DNA of 42,192 nucleotides from Lachnospiraceae bacterium (GCA_015057865.1 SVDH01000017.1:1-42192); one strand, 5' to 3'. Shown: positions 26,292-35,021, numbered from the stretch's first letter. Numbers and translations: made by a program. The notes: generated by a model not told the origin, from the letters alone.

Positions 26292-26641
26292 TGGAGCTGG
26301 CGGGAATCGAACCCGCGTCCGAAATCCTATTCACCGTTCTTCTACGAGCGTAGCTGTCGTTTTAACATTCCCTCCACACGGCACCCGACAGCGGGTTACG
26401 CGTTTTAGTAGCTTCATGATACGTATCCGTGCGCAAAGCTTTGCACAGACCGTTTCCCGCATAAGTTGATGCCTGATCTGAAAGTGCGGGTGCAATCAGT
26501 CAGACAAGCCGCTGCAATTAAGCAGCGAATGCTAATCTAGTATTATCTTTCTTAGCGTTTATATTTAAGGTTGGAATTTAACGCATCCCGTGCGGCTCGC
26601 TTCACCGGCTTCAAAAACCCCGTCGAAACCAGTACAACCCC
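26292..26641 (-). ncRNA. ssrA: tmRNA (transfer-messenger RNA)
   Basis: 350 nt on the minus strand. The 5' end GGGGTTG pairs with CAGCTCC before an encoded CCA, giving the tRNA-like acceptor. The conserved 5' stretch ACTGGTTTCGACGGGG and the T-arm GGTTCGATTCCCGCC are present. The tag reading frame starts at a GCT resume codon (26556) and encodes AKKDNTRLAFAA followed by TAA (26520-26518). With SmpB it rescues stalled ribosomes and marks the nascent protein for proteolysis. smpB ends only 21 bp upstream, so the two may share transcripts. The tag ends in AFAA rather than the more usual ALAA. Confidence 0.97.
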
Positions 26642-26662
26642 ATGTATCACTATTATTATATA

Positions 26663-27127
26663 CTAAAAATTCCTGATTTTAAACTCTCTTTGTGCTTCTC
26701 TTTTCTGATCCTTCTTCGCGATGTCCTGACGCTTGTCATACAGCTTCTTTCCTCTTGCCAGGCCGATCTCCACCTTTACAAGACTGCCCTTGAAATAGAC
26801 ACGAAGCGGAACGATCGTCATGCCCTTTTCCTTGATCTTTCCGGTCAGTCGATTGATCTCATGACGGTGCAGCAAAAGCTTTCTGGGACGCAGCGGATCT
26901 TTGTTAAAGATATTTCCCTTTTCGTAAGGGCTGATGTGCATGCCGTAAACGATCACTTCACCGTTTTCGATCCGGACAAATGCTTCCTTGATGCTGCACT
27001 TTCCCATCCGCAAAGACTTTACCTCTGTTCCGGCAAGTGAGATTCCTGCTTCATAAGTATCATCGATAAAATAATCATGATATGCTTTTTTATTATTCGC
27101 GATCAGTTTAACTGAATCTTTTCCCAT
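26663..27127 (-). CDS. smpB: SsrA-binding protein SmpB
   Basis: 154 residues from ATG 27127, which has GAGG 7 nt upstream; another ATG at 27133 lies too close to that site. Family motifs: [58 protein letters not shown] and the basic C-terminal tail [20 protein letters not shown]. SmpB binds the tRNA-like part of tmRNA and fits the decoding centre of stalled ribosomes. It is placed directly upstream of ssrA and downstream of secG, from which it is separated by a terminator. Confidence 0.97.
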   Translation of the reverse strand: MGKDSVKLIANNKKAYHDYFIDDTYEAGISLAGTEVKSLRMGKCSIKEAFVRIENGEVIVYGMHISPYEKGNIFNKDPLRPRKLLLHRHEINRLTGKIKEKGMTIVPLRVYFKGSLVKVEIGLARGKKLYDKRQDIAKKDQKREAQREFKIRNF

Positions 27128-27138
27128 TCCCATTCCTC

Positions 27139-27174
27139 AAAAATATAAAAGAGCTGCCCGATTGACGGCAGCTC
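27139..27174 (-). terminator. Terminator between secG and smpB
   Basis: GAGCTGCC (27174-27167) pairs with GGCAGCTC (27158-27151) on the minus strand, followed by TTTTATATTTTT. It ends 12 nt before the smpB start. smpB must therefore use read-through or a promoter I could not identify. Confidence 0.8.
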
Positions 27175-27184
27175 CAGACTTTTC

Positions 27185-27442
27185 TTATGCGAAACTTCCT
27201 ATGTTGAGCACTACTGCGACCACAAGGAACAGGAGTGTCAGGATCCTTGTCACTTTGACAAGTCTTCCTTCCATCGAACGACCCTTGTTCTTGCTCCAGT
27301 AGGAATCAATCTGGGAAGCGGTTCCGCCAAGAGAACCAAGTCCGGCTGACTTACCTTCCTGCATCAGGACAATGATATTCAAAAGAACGCATACAGCGAT
27401 AAAAACGATTTCTACAATGATTTTTACAGTTGCGAGACTCAT
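27185..27442 (-). CDS. secG: Preprotein translocase subunit SecG
   Basis: 85 residues from ATG 27442, with GGAGG upstream; a longer reading has no ribosome site. Two membrane helices (about 5-25 and 62-83) flank a polar loop with the family motif LMQEGKSAGLGSLGG. SecG is a small part of the SecYEG channel that aids protein export. The gene has its own promoter (27478-27506) and terminator, and is next to smpB, a common clostridial arrangement as I recall. Confidence 0.93.
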   Translation of the reverse strand: MSLATVKIIVEIVFIAVCVLLNIIVLMQEGKSAGLGSLGGTASQIDSYWSKNKGRSMEGRLVKVTRILTLLFLVVAVVLNIGSFA

Positions 27443-27477
27443 ACAGACCTCCAAAATATATTTTTTGCAACTAGCTA

Positions 27478-27506
27478 ACTTTATCACAAGGATTCCCAAA
27501 AATCAA
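27478..27506 (-). promoter_or_regulatory. Promoter of secG
   Basis: On the minus strand: TTGATT (27506-27501), a 17-bp spacer and TAAAGT (27483-27478), 36 bp upstream of the secG start. Confidence 0.55.
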
Positions 27507-27558
27507 CCGCAAATATCAATTTTTATGATATTATTTACATGTACAGAAAGGAAATGCC

Positions 27559-28176
27559 ATGAAAAAAGTCGTTCTCTATGGAGATTCCAATACCTACGGT
27601 TATGATCCGCGCGGGATCCTCGACAGACGTTATCCCAAGGATGACCGCTGGCCTGATCTGCTTTCGAAAAACCCTGCGTGGGATATCCGCGCCTATGGTC
27701 TGAACGGGCGGACGATTCCCCGGAACAATGCGGAATTCGCCTACCTGGATCAGATTCTGATGAATACAGCGCCATTCGATCTGTTTGTCATCATGCTCGG
27801 ATCAAATGACCTTCTCTATATGATGGAGCCTGACATCTCCTTTGTTTCTGCATGCGCCGACAGAATGCTCACATATTTACTTGGCCGCTCCTGCATCCGG
27901 GGAGACGGCAGCAAACTCCTGCTTCTTGCACCGCCGCCGTTTCAGATCAGGGACTCCTATTCGGCAGTCCATAATCAGGTCTCTTTATCCTTTGCGGATA
28001 CTTACAGGCGGCTTTCTGAAGCTTACCATACACACTTTGCCGATGTCGGCCAATGGAACATCGAGATTTCCTATGATGGTGTACATTTTACGAAAAACGG
28101 TCATCATACCTTTGCAAAAGAGATGGATCAGGTGCTGACAGACATCTTTATTCCCACACACGGAGCAGCTCTTTGA
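27559..28176 (+). CDS. SGNH/GDSL-family hydrolase
   Basis: 205 residues, ATG 27559 with AAAGGAA upstream, no signal peptide. The blocks of the family are VVLYGDSNTYGYDP (nucleophile Ser), the Gly of LNGRTI, VIMLGSNDLLYM (Asn) and DGVHFTKNGHH (Asp and His). Such enzymes hydrolyse esters, often acetyl groups on sugars; the compact cytoplasmic form resembles arylesterases and acetylxylan esterases. Its last 29 bp overlap the 3' end of pepD on the other strand. Substrate unknown. Confidence 0.88.
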   Translation: MKKVVLYGDSNTYGYDPRGILDRRYPKDDRWPDLLSKNPAWDIRAYGLNGRTIPRNNAEFAYLDQILMNTAPFDLFVIMLGSNDLLYMMEPDISFVSACADRMLTYLLGRSCIRGDGSKLLLLAPPPFQIRDSYSAVHNQVSLSFADTYRRLSEAYHTHFADVGQWNIEISYDGVHFTKNGHHTFAKEMDQVLTDIFIPTHGAAL

Positions 28177-29611
28177 TCAGTTCCCAGGTTCTTTGCACGG
28201 ATCTGACATCCATATGCTCTCTGACGGTATGGATGTCCGGAATATCCGGTCCGATCGAGATACAGTCAAGTTCCGGGATCTTTGACGCAAACACGCCACA
28301 TTCCAGACCGGCATGGATGGTATTGACTCTGGGCATTTCCCCATATTGCTTTTGGTAAACAGCCGAGACTGCATCCCGCAGCGGTGAGATCTCCCGGTAC
28401 TCCCAGGCAGGATACGCACCGGTCACACTGCTTTCTCCGCCAAGCATCAGCGTCATCTCTTTGATCTTTCTGATCAATGTCGCTTTTTGCGTGTCTGATG
28501 CGCTTCTGACACAATATGTCATTCGGACAAACGATTTTCCTTCTTCCTCTTTCTTTTCCCGGATCACACCAAGATTCAGAGACGTCTCTACAAGATCCGT
28601 CATCCCGGGCATGCGTCTGATAACGCCATTTGGTAAAAGGGAAAGCGCAGAACGGATCGCCTGTGCTTCGGCAGAGCGGATTACTTCCGCCTGTGCGATG
28701 CCGACCGGTCTTAACAGCAAGGCGGCGTCCGGATCTGTCGCCCCGGACTCCCGCATGATCGTATCCTTAAAGTGCTCCATATAAGAAAGAAGGTCTTCAC
28801 GCTGCTGTTCTCCAGTCACAATAACCGCAGAAAAATTCTGTGCGATCGCATTGTCCTTCTTTCCGCCGGACAGGTCTCCGAAGCGGATCATCAAGTCATC
28901 CGGCGCATCCAGAAGAAACCTTCCAAACAGTGCGTTCGCATTTAACCGCTCCCTGTGGATTTCTTCACCGGAATGACCGCCGGTCAGATTGGAAAACTGC
29001 AGATGCGCCACAAAGCCGCTGACCGTCTCCTTCTCTGCCGGAAAATCCACATACACGGTAGCCCCACCTGCGCATCCGGCAGTCAGGATCCCCTCTTCTT
29101 CCGAATCAATGTTTAACATCGTATTTGCATGGATATCAGATACATCGAGCGCCTCCGCGCCGAGCATTCCGATTTCCTCATCCACGGTAAGGACTGCGAT
29201 CAAAGCAGGATGTGAAATGGTATCTGAAGACAGGATCGCAAGAATATAAGCTACCGCGATCCCGTCATCGCCGCCGAGCGATGTTCCGTTTGCAAACACA
29301 TAGGTGCCGTCTGTGTCAACAGGGATCGGATCCCGCTCCAGATCGATCATACAGCCTTCTTCTTTTACCGTCACCATATCAATATGACCCTGAAGGATCA
29401 ACGGGCTTGCCTGCTCTCTTCCCGGTGATGCCTGCTTCCATATGATCACATTTCCGCTCTCGTCCTGACGGCATACGAGCGCATGGTCTGCTGCAAACTC
29501 CAGACAGTATTCACTGATCGCGTCTGTATGTCCGGAGCCATGCGGGATCTGACAGATTTTTTCAAAATAATGGAATACCTCTTTCGGTTCTAATTCTCCT
29601 ACGATGCCCAC
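28148..29611 (-). CDS. pepD: Aminoacyl-histidine dipeptidase (M20C)
   Basis: 487 residues from GTG 29611, with AAAGGA 7 nt upstream. M20 metallopeptidase motifs: ILQGHIDMVTVKEE (metal His and the Asp two residues on), ANGTSLGGDDGIAVAY (bridging Asp), VLTVDEEIGMLGAEAL (catalytic Glu pair), NIDSEEEGI, NLTGGHSGEEIH in the lid domain, and HAGLECGVFASK near the end. It cleaves Xaa-His and related dipeptides in the cytoplasm. It is last in the minus-strand group that begins with the aldolase, 16 bp after the small GNAT-like gene. No terminator was seen; its end overlaps the convergent hydrolase. Confidence 0.95.
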   Translation of the reverse strand: MGIVGELEPKEVFHYFEKICQIPHGSGHTDAISEYCLEFAADHALVCRQDESGNVIIWKQASPGREQASPLILQGHIDMVTVKEEGCMIDLERDPIPVDTDGTYVFANGTSLGGDDGIAVAYILAILSSDTISHPALIAVLTVDEEIGMLGAEALDVSDIHANTMLNIDSEEEGILTAGCAGGATVYVDFPAEKETVSGFVAHLQFSNLTGGHSGEEIHRERLNANALFGRFLLDAPDDLMIRFGDLSGGKKDNAIAQNFSAVIVTGEQQREDLLSYMEHFKDTIMRESGATDPDAALLLRPVGIAQAEVIRSAEAQAIRSALSLLPNGVIRRMPGMTDLVETSLNLGVIREKKEEEGKSFVRMTYCVRSASDTQKATLIRKIKEMTLMLGGESSVTGAYPAWEYREISPLRDAVSAVYQKQYGEMPRVNTIHAGLECGVFASKIPELDCISIGPDIPDIHTVREHMDVRSVQRTWELIKELLRVWE

Positions 29612-29627
29612 GATGTATCCTTTCCTC

Positions 29628-29990
29628 TCATCGGTTTCTTAAGATCAAAATCCGGTTTTCATTGCCGTGATCATCTACTGTAACCTCGGTGTCGATGCTG
29701 TAAAACCCGTTTGCCAGATACCGGTCAAGCATATATACATTTTTCTCATGGATCCGCACATAAACCGGTTCCGCATGACTGGCTGCCGCTTTATATTCCA
29801 GAAAATTGATGACAGCACGAAAAATCCTGTCCTTCGGATCAGGAACATCAACCCAGATTGCTTCTATAAAAAAACGGTTGTCATCTGATATCCGATAGGA
29901 AAAATGACCTGTTTGTCTGTCTTTTTCCCATACCGTATAACAGATCATTCCGCTATGATTATGCTCGTTTTCATTCATCAGATAGTGCAT
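29628..29990 (-). CDS. Small GNAT-like protein of unknown function
   Basis: 120 residues from ATG 29990, with GGAGG 6 nt upstream; an earlier in-frame ATG at 30017 lacks a ribosome site. The second half (VYVRIHEKNVYMLDRYLANG, then FYSI) resembles the last strand-helix unit of GNAT acetyltransferases, but the acetyl-CoA loop is not evident and the protein is short. The first half is rich in His, Asn and aromatic residues. It lies between aroB (50 bp) and pepD (16 bp) and is probably co-transcribed. I do not recognise a specific family. Confidence 0.6.
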   Translation of the reverse strand: MHYLMNENEHNHSGMICYTVWEKDRQTGHFSYRISDDNRFFIEAIWVDVPDPKDRIFRAVINFLEYKAAASHAEPVYVRIHEKNVYMLDRYLANGFYSIDTEVTVDDHGNENRILILRNR

Positions 29991-30040
29991 ACCCATCCTC
30001 CAATAGTGATGTCTCATCTATGCGGATCAGATCGTACCTT

Positions 30041-31156
30041 TTATGAAATGGCAAGAATTGCTTCTTTTGCCTGTTCTTCTGTCACCGGGTAACCAAAATC
30101 ATTGTCAGCGACCTGATAGATCTTACCGATCTGCTCCGGCAAAACAAAACGGAGCCTGCCATTCCGTACCTTTTTGTCAGTGTACAGTTTTTTTAGAAGC
30201 ACATCCACGTCCACATAGGAAGGAATGCGCACAGGAAGTCCCGCTTTTTCAAGAAGGATGCATACCCGCTTCGCGTCTTCTGCCGGCATGATCCCTGCAT
30301 TGACAGCCAGTGCACACGCTGCGGCAAGACCGATCCCGACCGCTTCTCCGTGCATCAGCTGATAATTGCTCACCGTCTCCACAGCTCTTCCTACCGTATG
30401 GCCAAGATTCAGGACTTCACGCAGCCCGCTCTCCCTCTCATCCTGCATGACCACTTCATATTTGATCCGGCAGTTATTCTTTGCAATCTCCAGACAGCAT
30501 TCCGGATCAAGGGTTAGGACCTTATCCATATTTTCTTCCAGCCAGCAGAAAAACTGACTGTCTGCGAGACAAGCGTGCTTGATCGTCTCCGCCATACCGC
30601 TAATAATCTGCCGTTTCGGCAGTGTTCTCCATGCTGCCAGATCGATATATACTTTCTTTGGCTGATAAAAAAGTCCGATCAGATTGGTCGCAAGCGGTGT
30701 ATCCACTGCTGTTTTCCCGCCGATCGAAGCATCCGCTGCCGCAAGTAATGTCGTCGCGTAATTGACGAACGGTACACCGCGCGCGAATGTCCCTGCGAGA
30801 AATCCGGCCAGATCTGTCACGACACCGCCGCCTACTGCAACTACACAGCAGTCACGCCGATACCCTTTTCCCAGCATTTCATCTTCGATCCGCGCTTTTT
30901 CTTCCCGGGTCTTGTGTTCTTCCCCTGCAGGGATCACAAAAAGATCACCGGTGAATCCACGTGCCCGCAGGCCCTTCAAAACCGGTTCCGCATACAGCGG
31001 TCCTACAGTACTGTCTGTGATCACCGCAAATTTATTCACGGTTCCGACAAGCCCGGATGCAAGATCATCAACCATCTGATCCGCAAGCTGCTCGCCGATG
31101 CAGATCTCGTATGAATCATCCACGACCTTTTTTAATGACACCTGAAACTTTTCCAT
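30041..31156 (-). CDS. aroB: 3-dehydroquinate synthase
   Basis: 371 residues from ATG 31156, with AAAGGA upstream. Signatures: GEEHKTREEKARIEDEML, VVAVGGGVVTDLAGFLAGTF (NAD binding), NYATTLLAAADASIGGKTAVDT, LNLGHTVGRAVET and LMHGEAVGIGL (Zn-binding His residues). It converts DAHP to 3-dehydroquinate, the second step of the shikimate pathway. No other aro gene is in the window. It sits between the amidase gene (46 bp) and the GNAT-like gene. Confidence 0.96.
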   Translation of the reverse strand: MEKFQVSLKKVVDDSYEICIGEQLADQMVDDLASGLVGTVNKFAVITDSTVGPLYAEPVLKGLRARGFTGDLFVIPAGEEHKTREEKARIEDEMLGKGYRRDCCVVAVGGGVVTDLAGFLAGTFARGVPFVNYATTLLAAADASIGGKTAVDTPLATNLIGLFYQPKKVYIDLAAWRTLPKRQIISGMAETIKHACLADSQFFCWLEENMDKVLTLDPECCLEIAKNNCRIKYEVVMQDERESGLREVLNLGHTVGRAVETVSNYQLMHGEAVGIGLAAACALAVNAGIMPAEDAKRVCILLEKAGLPVRIPSYVDVDVLLKKLYTDKKVRNGRLRFVLPEQIGKIYQVADNDFGYPVTEEQAKEAILAIS

Positions 31157-31202
31157 GTCTGATTCCTTTTCGTTTCTTTTCGTTGTTCTTATCAATGCAG
31201 AT

Positions 31203-31844
31203 CTACATATCCTTCAGATACTGATCCACATCCTTTTTAAAGTCTTCCCACTCTTCCGGATGGTCCACATAATAAAGTGGACATTTTTTCCCGCTCACAT
31301 CATAATGACGGATCACATCCTCACCAGTCAGTCCATATTTATCACACAGGTATGCTGTCAGCTTCACAAGGGAATCGTATGTTTCCTTTGTAAATGCACC
31401 GTCCTCTCCTTTATGGCAGCACTCGATCGCAATCGTGTCAGAATTCCGCGGGTGTGACGCATATGCCATCTCCTTTGTCGGAATACACTGGATCACTTCT
31501 CCATCAATGCCGATCACAAAATGCGAACTGACTTTTGCAGTATGCGATGTCTGGAGATTGTTAAAATAATCTCTGTTCTGCTGCGCGGTTGAGCCGGGAT
31601 TTGCCGTATAGTGCACTACAATGGCATTTACCTGCTTCAACGCCAGACCCGGTCTGGAATACTCGTTTACATCCAGAAGCTGTACATCGATATAATCCGG
31701 GATCCCGGACGATGTACTCTGCGCGGCATCATCCGTTTTCGCCGCTCTGTGATGTATGCCAACCCCTGCGATCACGATCACGACAATGATCAGGACCGCC
31801 AACAACAGCCCTCTGCGTCTTTTCTTACGCCTTCTTCTACTCAT
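31203..31844 (-). CDS. Membrane-anchored N-acetylmuramoyl-L-alanine amidase (Amidase_2)
   Basis: About 213 residues from ATG 31844, which overlaps the aldolase stop; a GTG at 31850 is the alternative. A very basic N-terminus (SRRRRKKRRR) precedes one membrane helix (about 13-30). The extracellular amidase-2 domain follows, with zinc ligands in AIVVHYTANPG and VIRHYDVSGKKCPLYY, and IAIECCHKGEDG between. Such enzymes cut the bond between MurNAc and the stem peptide. The tether suggests local wall turnover, for example in spores or at division. Start overlap with the aldolase gene points to co-translation. Confidence 0.88.
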   Translation of the reverse strand: MSRRRRKKRRRGLLLAVLIIVVIVIAGVGIHHRAAKTDDAAQSTSSGIPDYIDVQLLDVNEYSRPGLALKQVNAIVVHYTANPGSTAQQNRDYFNNLQTSHTAKVSSHFVIGIDGEVIQCIPTKEMAYASHPRNSDTIAIECCHKGEDGAFTKETYDSLVKLTAYLCDKYGLTGEDVIRHYDVSGKKCPLYYVDHPEEWEDFKKDVDQYLKDM

Positions 31845-32541
31845 GGTCACCTTGTCCCGTCAGCTTTTCATATCCCGGATGTCTTCCCTGAATATGATAG
31901 CCGTTTTCACGAAGATCGAGCAGTTCGTCGATCTTGTCTTTGGGCAGATCATCTCCGCCGCCGAGCAGCTTCATATAAAGTGATGTCTTTGCAAACATCT
32001 CTAATGTTTCCATTCTGAAATATGCCGTTTTTAAGCAGTCTCCTACGGTTAACGCGCCATGATTTGCCAAAAGGACCGCGTCGTGATCTTTTAAAAACGG
32101 GGCAATCGAATCCGGCACTTCGTCAGAAGACGGTTTTGCATATGGTGCAACCGGAACAGTTCCAAGCTGTACGATCGTCTCCATCACCTTGTAATCATCA
32201 AGGCCTTTGCCGATGGAAGCAAAGCTTGTTGCGATCGGCGGGTGGGCATGGACAACGGCCTTTACATCCGGCCGCTCTTGATAACAGCGGATGTGCATTT
32301 TCAGTTCAGAGGAAGGCTTCATTCCCTCCAGAGCGGAACGCACGGTAAGATCCTGTTCCACGTGCAGAAGCATTTCCGGTGTGATCGCCGCTTTGCTGAT
32401 CCCCGATGGTGTACAGATGATACTGCCGTCTGCAAGTAAAACGGAAACATTGCCGTCGTTTGCCGCCACGATGCCTCTCTGCCACAGTTTCCCGCAGACA
32501 TCACAGATTTCTTCCCGAATCTTTCTGATTTCCTTATCCAT
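31837..32541 (-). CDS. Class II aldolase/adducin family protein (FucA-like)
   Basis: 234 residues, ATG 32541 with AGAGGA upstream. Family motifs: VAANDGNVSVLL, CTPSGISKAAIT, the catalytic Glu in PSSELKMHIRCY, the zinc His pair in VVHAHPPIATSF and the third in LANHGALTVGDCL. Members split fuculose-1-phosphate, ribulose phosphate or similar sugars into DHAP and an aldehyde, or act as epimerases or decarboxylases. Substrate cannot be fixed. It is divergent from a LysR regulator across a perfect dyad, so expression is probably controlled by that regulator. The leader has a GC-rich hairpin at 32556-32573. Confidence 0.88.
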   Translation of the reverse strand: MDKEIRKIREEICDVCGKLWQRGIVAANDGNVSVLLADGSIICTPSGISKAAITPEMLLHVEQDLTVRSALEGMKPSSELKMHIRCYQERPDVKAVVHAHPPIATSFASIGKGLDDYKVMETIVQLGTVPVAPYAKPSSDEVPDSIAPFLKDHDAVLLANHGALTVGDCLKTAYFRMETLEMFAKTSLYMKLLGGGDDLPKDKIDELLDLRENGYHIQGRHPGYEKLTGQGDHE

Positions 32542-32555
32542 TTTGATCCTCTCCA

Positions 32556-32573
32556 GCCGGCAGCCATGCCGGC
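32556..32573 (-). promoter_or_regulatory. GC-rich leader hairpin before the aldolase
   Basis: On the minus strand GCCGGCA and TGCCGGC form a 7-bp stem with a 4-nt loop, ending just before the ribosome site. There is no U-tract, so it is not a terminator. It could affect translation or mRNA stability. Confidence 0.5.
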
Positions 32574-32615
32574 GTATTCGCTTGCATTTTTTATGCTTGT
32601 TCGTTACAATTAATC

Positions 32616-32640
32616 CAGTAATGCAAAAAATCGATTACTG
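32616..32640. promoter_or_regulatory. Predicted LysR-type operator
   Basis: CAGTAAT (32616-32622) and ATTACTG (32634-32640) are exact reverse complements with an 11-bp spacer, matching the T-N11-A dyad of LysR-family sites. It lies in the 129-bp gap between the divergent aldolase and lysR-type genes, 31 bp upstream of the regulator start. Confidence 0.7.
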
Positions 32641-32670
32641 ACATTTACTTACAAGATTATAGGAGTACTT

Positions 32671-33561
32671 ATGACATCTTTTCAAGTCGACTGTTTTTTG
32701 ACCGTAGCACGCTTCTTAAACTTCACGGAAGCTGCCAATCATCTGTTTGTCGCACAATCTTCACTCAGCCGGAACATTTCCAACCTGGAAAAAGAACTCG
32801 GTTTTGAACTGTTTAGCAGGACAAAAAAAACTGTCCGACTCACACCCGGAGGTGCTGTTTTATATACAGAATTCTCCCGCATCAGCGAAGAGATCACATC
32901 TTCGATCACACTTGCCCGGAACGCGGAAACCGGGCAAAGCGGGACTTTACGGTTAGGCATCATCGAGACGCAGCGTTCCGATCGGTTCCTTCCTGTCACA
33001 CTGGCACTCTTAAAGGAAAACCATCCGAACATTCATGTCGATATCTCTACCGGTAATTTCAAGAGCCTTCGGGAAGACATCTTAAACAACCGGCTTGATA
33101 TCGCTCTGACGATGGGATTCGACTTAAATGATTATCCGCTTGATCAGATCGTGTCACAGGAGTTTTATGAGATCGAAGCCCGTATTGCTGTTTCAGCAAG
33201 CCATCCGTTTGCGAAACGAAAAATGCTCTCCATGTCTGAAATGGAACCGGAGACCCTGATCGCGATCTCTCCGGATGTCTCACACGGCGCTTATAACGAG
33301 CTCATCAATCTGTGCGATGAATGCGGGTTTACCCCACAGCACATTATAACTGCAAAAAGCATTTCTGATCTGATGCTGAAAGTAGAATCCGGACAGGGTT
33401 ATACGATTCTGGATGCAAACTGCATCTCTAATTCCTATGAAGGAATCGCAAATATACCGGTCCGGAAAGCAGGGAAACAACATGTCGTTGCTGTTTGGCG
33501 CCGTAAGAATATCAACTCCATCATTCCGATCTTTATGAACATTCTCACATCTGTAAAATGA
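32671..33561 (+). CDS. LysR-family transcriptional regulator
   Basis: 296 residues, ATG 32671 with AGGAG upstream. The N-terminal winged helix is typical (FLTVARFLNFTEAANHLFVA, SQSSLSRNISNLEKELGF, LFSRTKKTVRLTPGG). The effector-binding half begins SGTLRLGIIETQ and has the two-lobed periplasmic-binding fold expected. It faces the aldolase gene and shares its upstream region, where a perfect dyad lies. Control of the aldolase group and of itself is the usual arrangement. The inducer is unknown. Confidence 0.94.
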   Translation: MTSFQVDCFLTVARFLNFTEAANHLFVAQSSLSRNISNLEKELGFELFSRTKKTVRLTPGGAVLYTEFSRISEEITSSITLARNAETGQSGTLRLGIIETQRSDRFLPVTLALLKENHPNIHVDISTGNFKSLREDILNNRLDIALTMGFDLNDYPLDQIVSQEFYEIEARIAVSASHPFAKRKMLSMSEMEPETLIAISPDVSHGAYNELINLCDECGFTPQHIITAKSISDLMLKVESGQGYTILDANCISNSYEGIANIPVRKAGKQHVVAVWRRKNINSIIPIFMNILTSVK

Positions 33562-33570
33562 TCATGATTG

Positions 33571-33597
33571 AAAAGTGCCTGAAACCGGCACTTTTTT
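33571..33597. terminator. Bidirectional terminator between the LysR-type gene and citrate synthase
   Basis: AAAGTGCC (33572-33579) and GGCACTTT (33587-33594) with T-runs on both strands. It overlaps the last two bases of the citrate synthase stop. Confidence 0.85.
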
Positions 33598-34954
33598 ATT
33601 TTCTGTCTTTGATCGAGACATAAGTACGATTTTCCATGACGCTGTCATACGCAGGTCGGATGATCTTGTCCACATTGACAAGCTCCTCAAGCCGGTGTGC
33701 GCTCCATCCTACCATACGGGCTGTTGCAAACATCGGCGTATAGAGCTCCAGCGGGATATCCAGCATGCTGTAAACAAATCCGGAAAAGAAATCCACATTT
33801 GCGCTGACACCTTTATAGATCTGCCGTTTCTCTGCAATGACTTCCGGTGCCAGTTCCTCAACCAGATTATAGAAATCATAATCCATCTGTCTGCCCTTCG
33901 CTTCGGCAAGTTTTTCCACAAAGCTTCTGAAGATATCTGCACGCGGATCGGAGATGGAATAGATCGCATGCCCCATACCATAGATCAGACCCTTATGATC
34001 AAATGTATCTTTGTCAACAATGCGCTCCAGATATCGCTTAACCTCATCGCGGTCATACGGATCCTTTACATGCATCCGAATGTCCTGCATCATCTGAACG
34101 ACCTTTGCATTCGCACCGCCGTGCTTGGGACCTTTCAGCGAAGAAAGCGCTGCTGCGATGACAGAATAAGTATCAGAGCCTGCAGATGTGACAACATGCG
34201 TGGTAAAAGTCGAGTTGTTACCGCCGCCATGCTCCATATGCAGAATCAGAGAGATTCCGAGCACCGCCGCCTCCAGCATCGTATACGATTTATCGGATCT
34301 GAGCATCATCAGGATATTTTCTGAAAAAGAGAGCGCCGGATCCGGTCTGTGGATATACAGGCTCCTGCCTCTCTGATAATGATTATACGCATGATAGCTG
34401 TATACCATCATCATCGGAAATTCACTGATCAGCCGAATACTCTGTGCCATAACATTTTCAATCGAAGTATCTGATGCTTTTTTATCATAAGATGCAAGTG
34501 TCAATACGCTTCTTGTGATCGAATTCATCAGATCTTTACTTGGCGCCTTCATGATGACATCACGCGTGAAGTTTTTCGGCAAGGCCATGCACTCACCAAG
34601 CAGTGTATGAAATTCCTCTAACTGCTGCATGGTCGGCAATTCACCAAACAAAAGCAGGTACGCTGCCTCTTCATACGCAAAACGCCTGTGGCTCCATCCG
34701 GTCACAAGTTCTTTGATATTGTAGCCGCGGTACCAGAGCTTGCCCTCACACGGGACCCGCTTCCCATCGATTTCTTCAAACGCGTCAATGCGGGAAATGT
34801 TGGTCAGACCGGTCAGCACACCTTTTCCTGTCCGATCACGAAGACCACGCTTAACGCCGAATTGATCATATAGCTCAGCAGGAATGATGTCATTTTCCAT
34901 ACACTCCTGCGCATATCTTTTTGCAAAATCCTCAAGGGTGATTTTATTTCCCAC
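33596..34954 (-). CDS. Citrate synthase / 2-methylcitrate synthase
   Basis: 452 residues from GTG 34954, with AGGAGG 8 nt upstream. Catalytic signatures: LHMEHGGGNNSTFTTHVV (first His), GPKHGGANAKVVQMM (second His) and SDPRADIFRSF (Asp), with KLWYRGYNIKEL near the start and VDFFSGFVYSMLDIP near the end. It condenses acetyl-CoA with oxaloacetate, feeding a partial TCA route to 2-oxoglutarate and glutamate in anaerobes. The propionyl-CoA version cannot be excluded. It stands alone with its own promoter and terminator. Confidence 0.94.
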   Translation of the reverse strand: MGNKITLEDFAKRYAQECMENDIIPAELYDQFGVKRGLRDRTGKGVLTGLTNISRIDAFEEIDGKRVPCEGKLWYRGYNIKELVTGWSHRRFAYEEAAYLLLFGELPTMQQLEEFHTLLGECMALPKNFTRDVIMKAPSKDLMNSITRSVLTLASYDKKASDTSIENVMAQSIRLISEFPMMMVYSYHAYNHYQRGRSLYIHRPDPALSFSENILMMLRSDKSYTMLEAAVLGISLILHMEHGGGNNSTFTTHVVTSAGSDTYSVIAAALSSLKGPKHGGANAKVVQMMQDIRMHVKDPYDRDEVKRYLERIVDKDTFDHKGLIYGMGHAIYSISDPRADIFRSFVEKLAEAKGRQMDYDFYNLVEELAPEVIAEKRQIYKGVSANVDFFSGFVYSMLDIPLELYTPMFATARMVGWSAHRLEELVNVDKIIRPAYDSVMENRTYVSIKDRK

Positions 34955-34992
34955 AATCTCATCCTCCTGTTACTTTTCAGAATTCTTACCCA

Positions 34993-35021
34993 ATTATAAT
35001 CGGAATCTAAAAAAAACACAA
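34993..35021 (-). promoter_or_regulatory. Promoter of citrate synthase
   Basis: On the minus strand: TTGTGT (35021-35016), a 17-bp spacer and a perfect TATAAT (34998-34993). Confidence 0.7.

Noticed and set aside
26292-26360. tRNA-like T-arm and CCA end
   Set aside because: Looks like a tRNA 3' half, but the 5' partner lies at 26641 and a tag frame is present, so it is part of tmRNA and not a separate tRNA.
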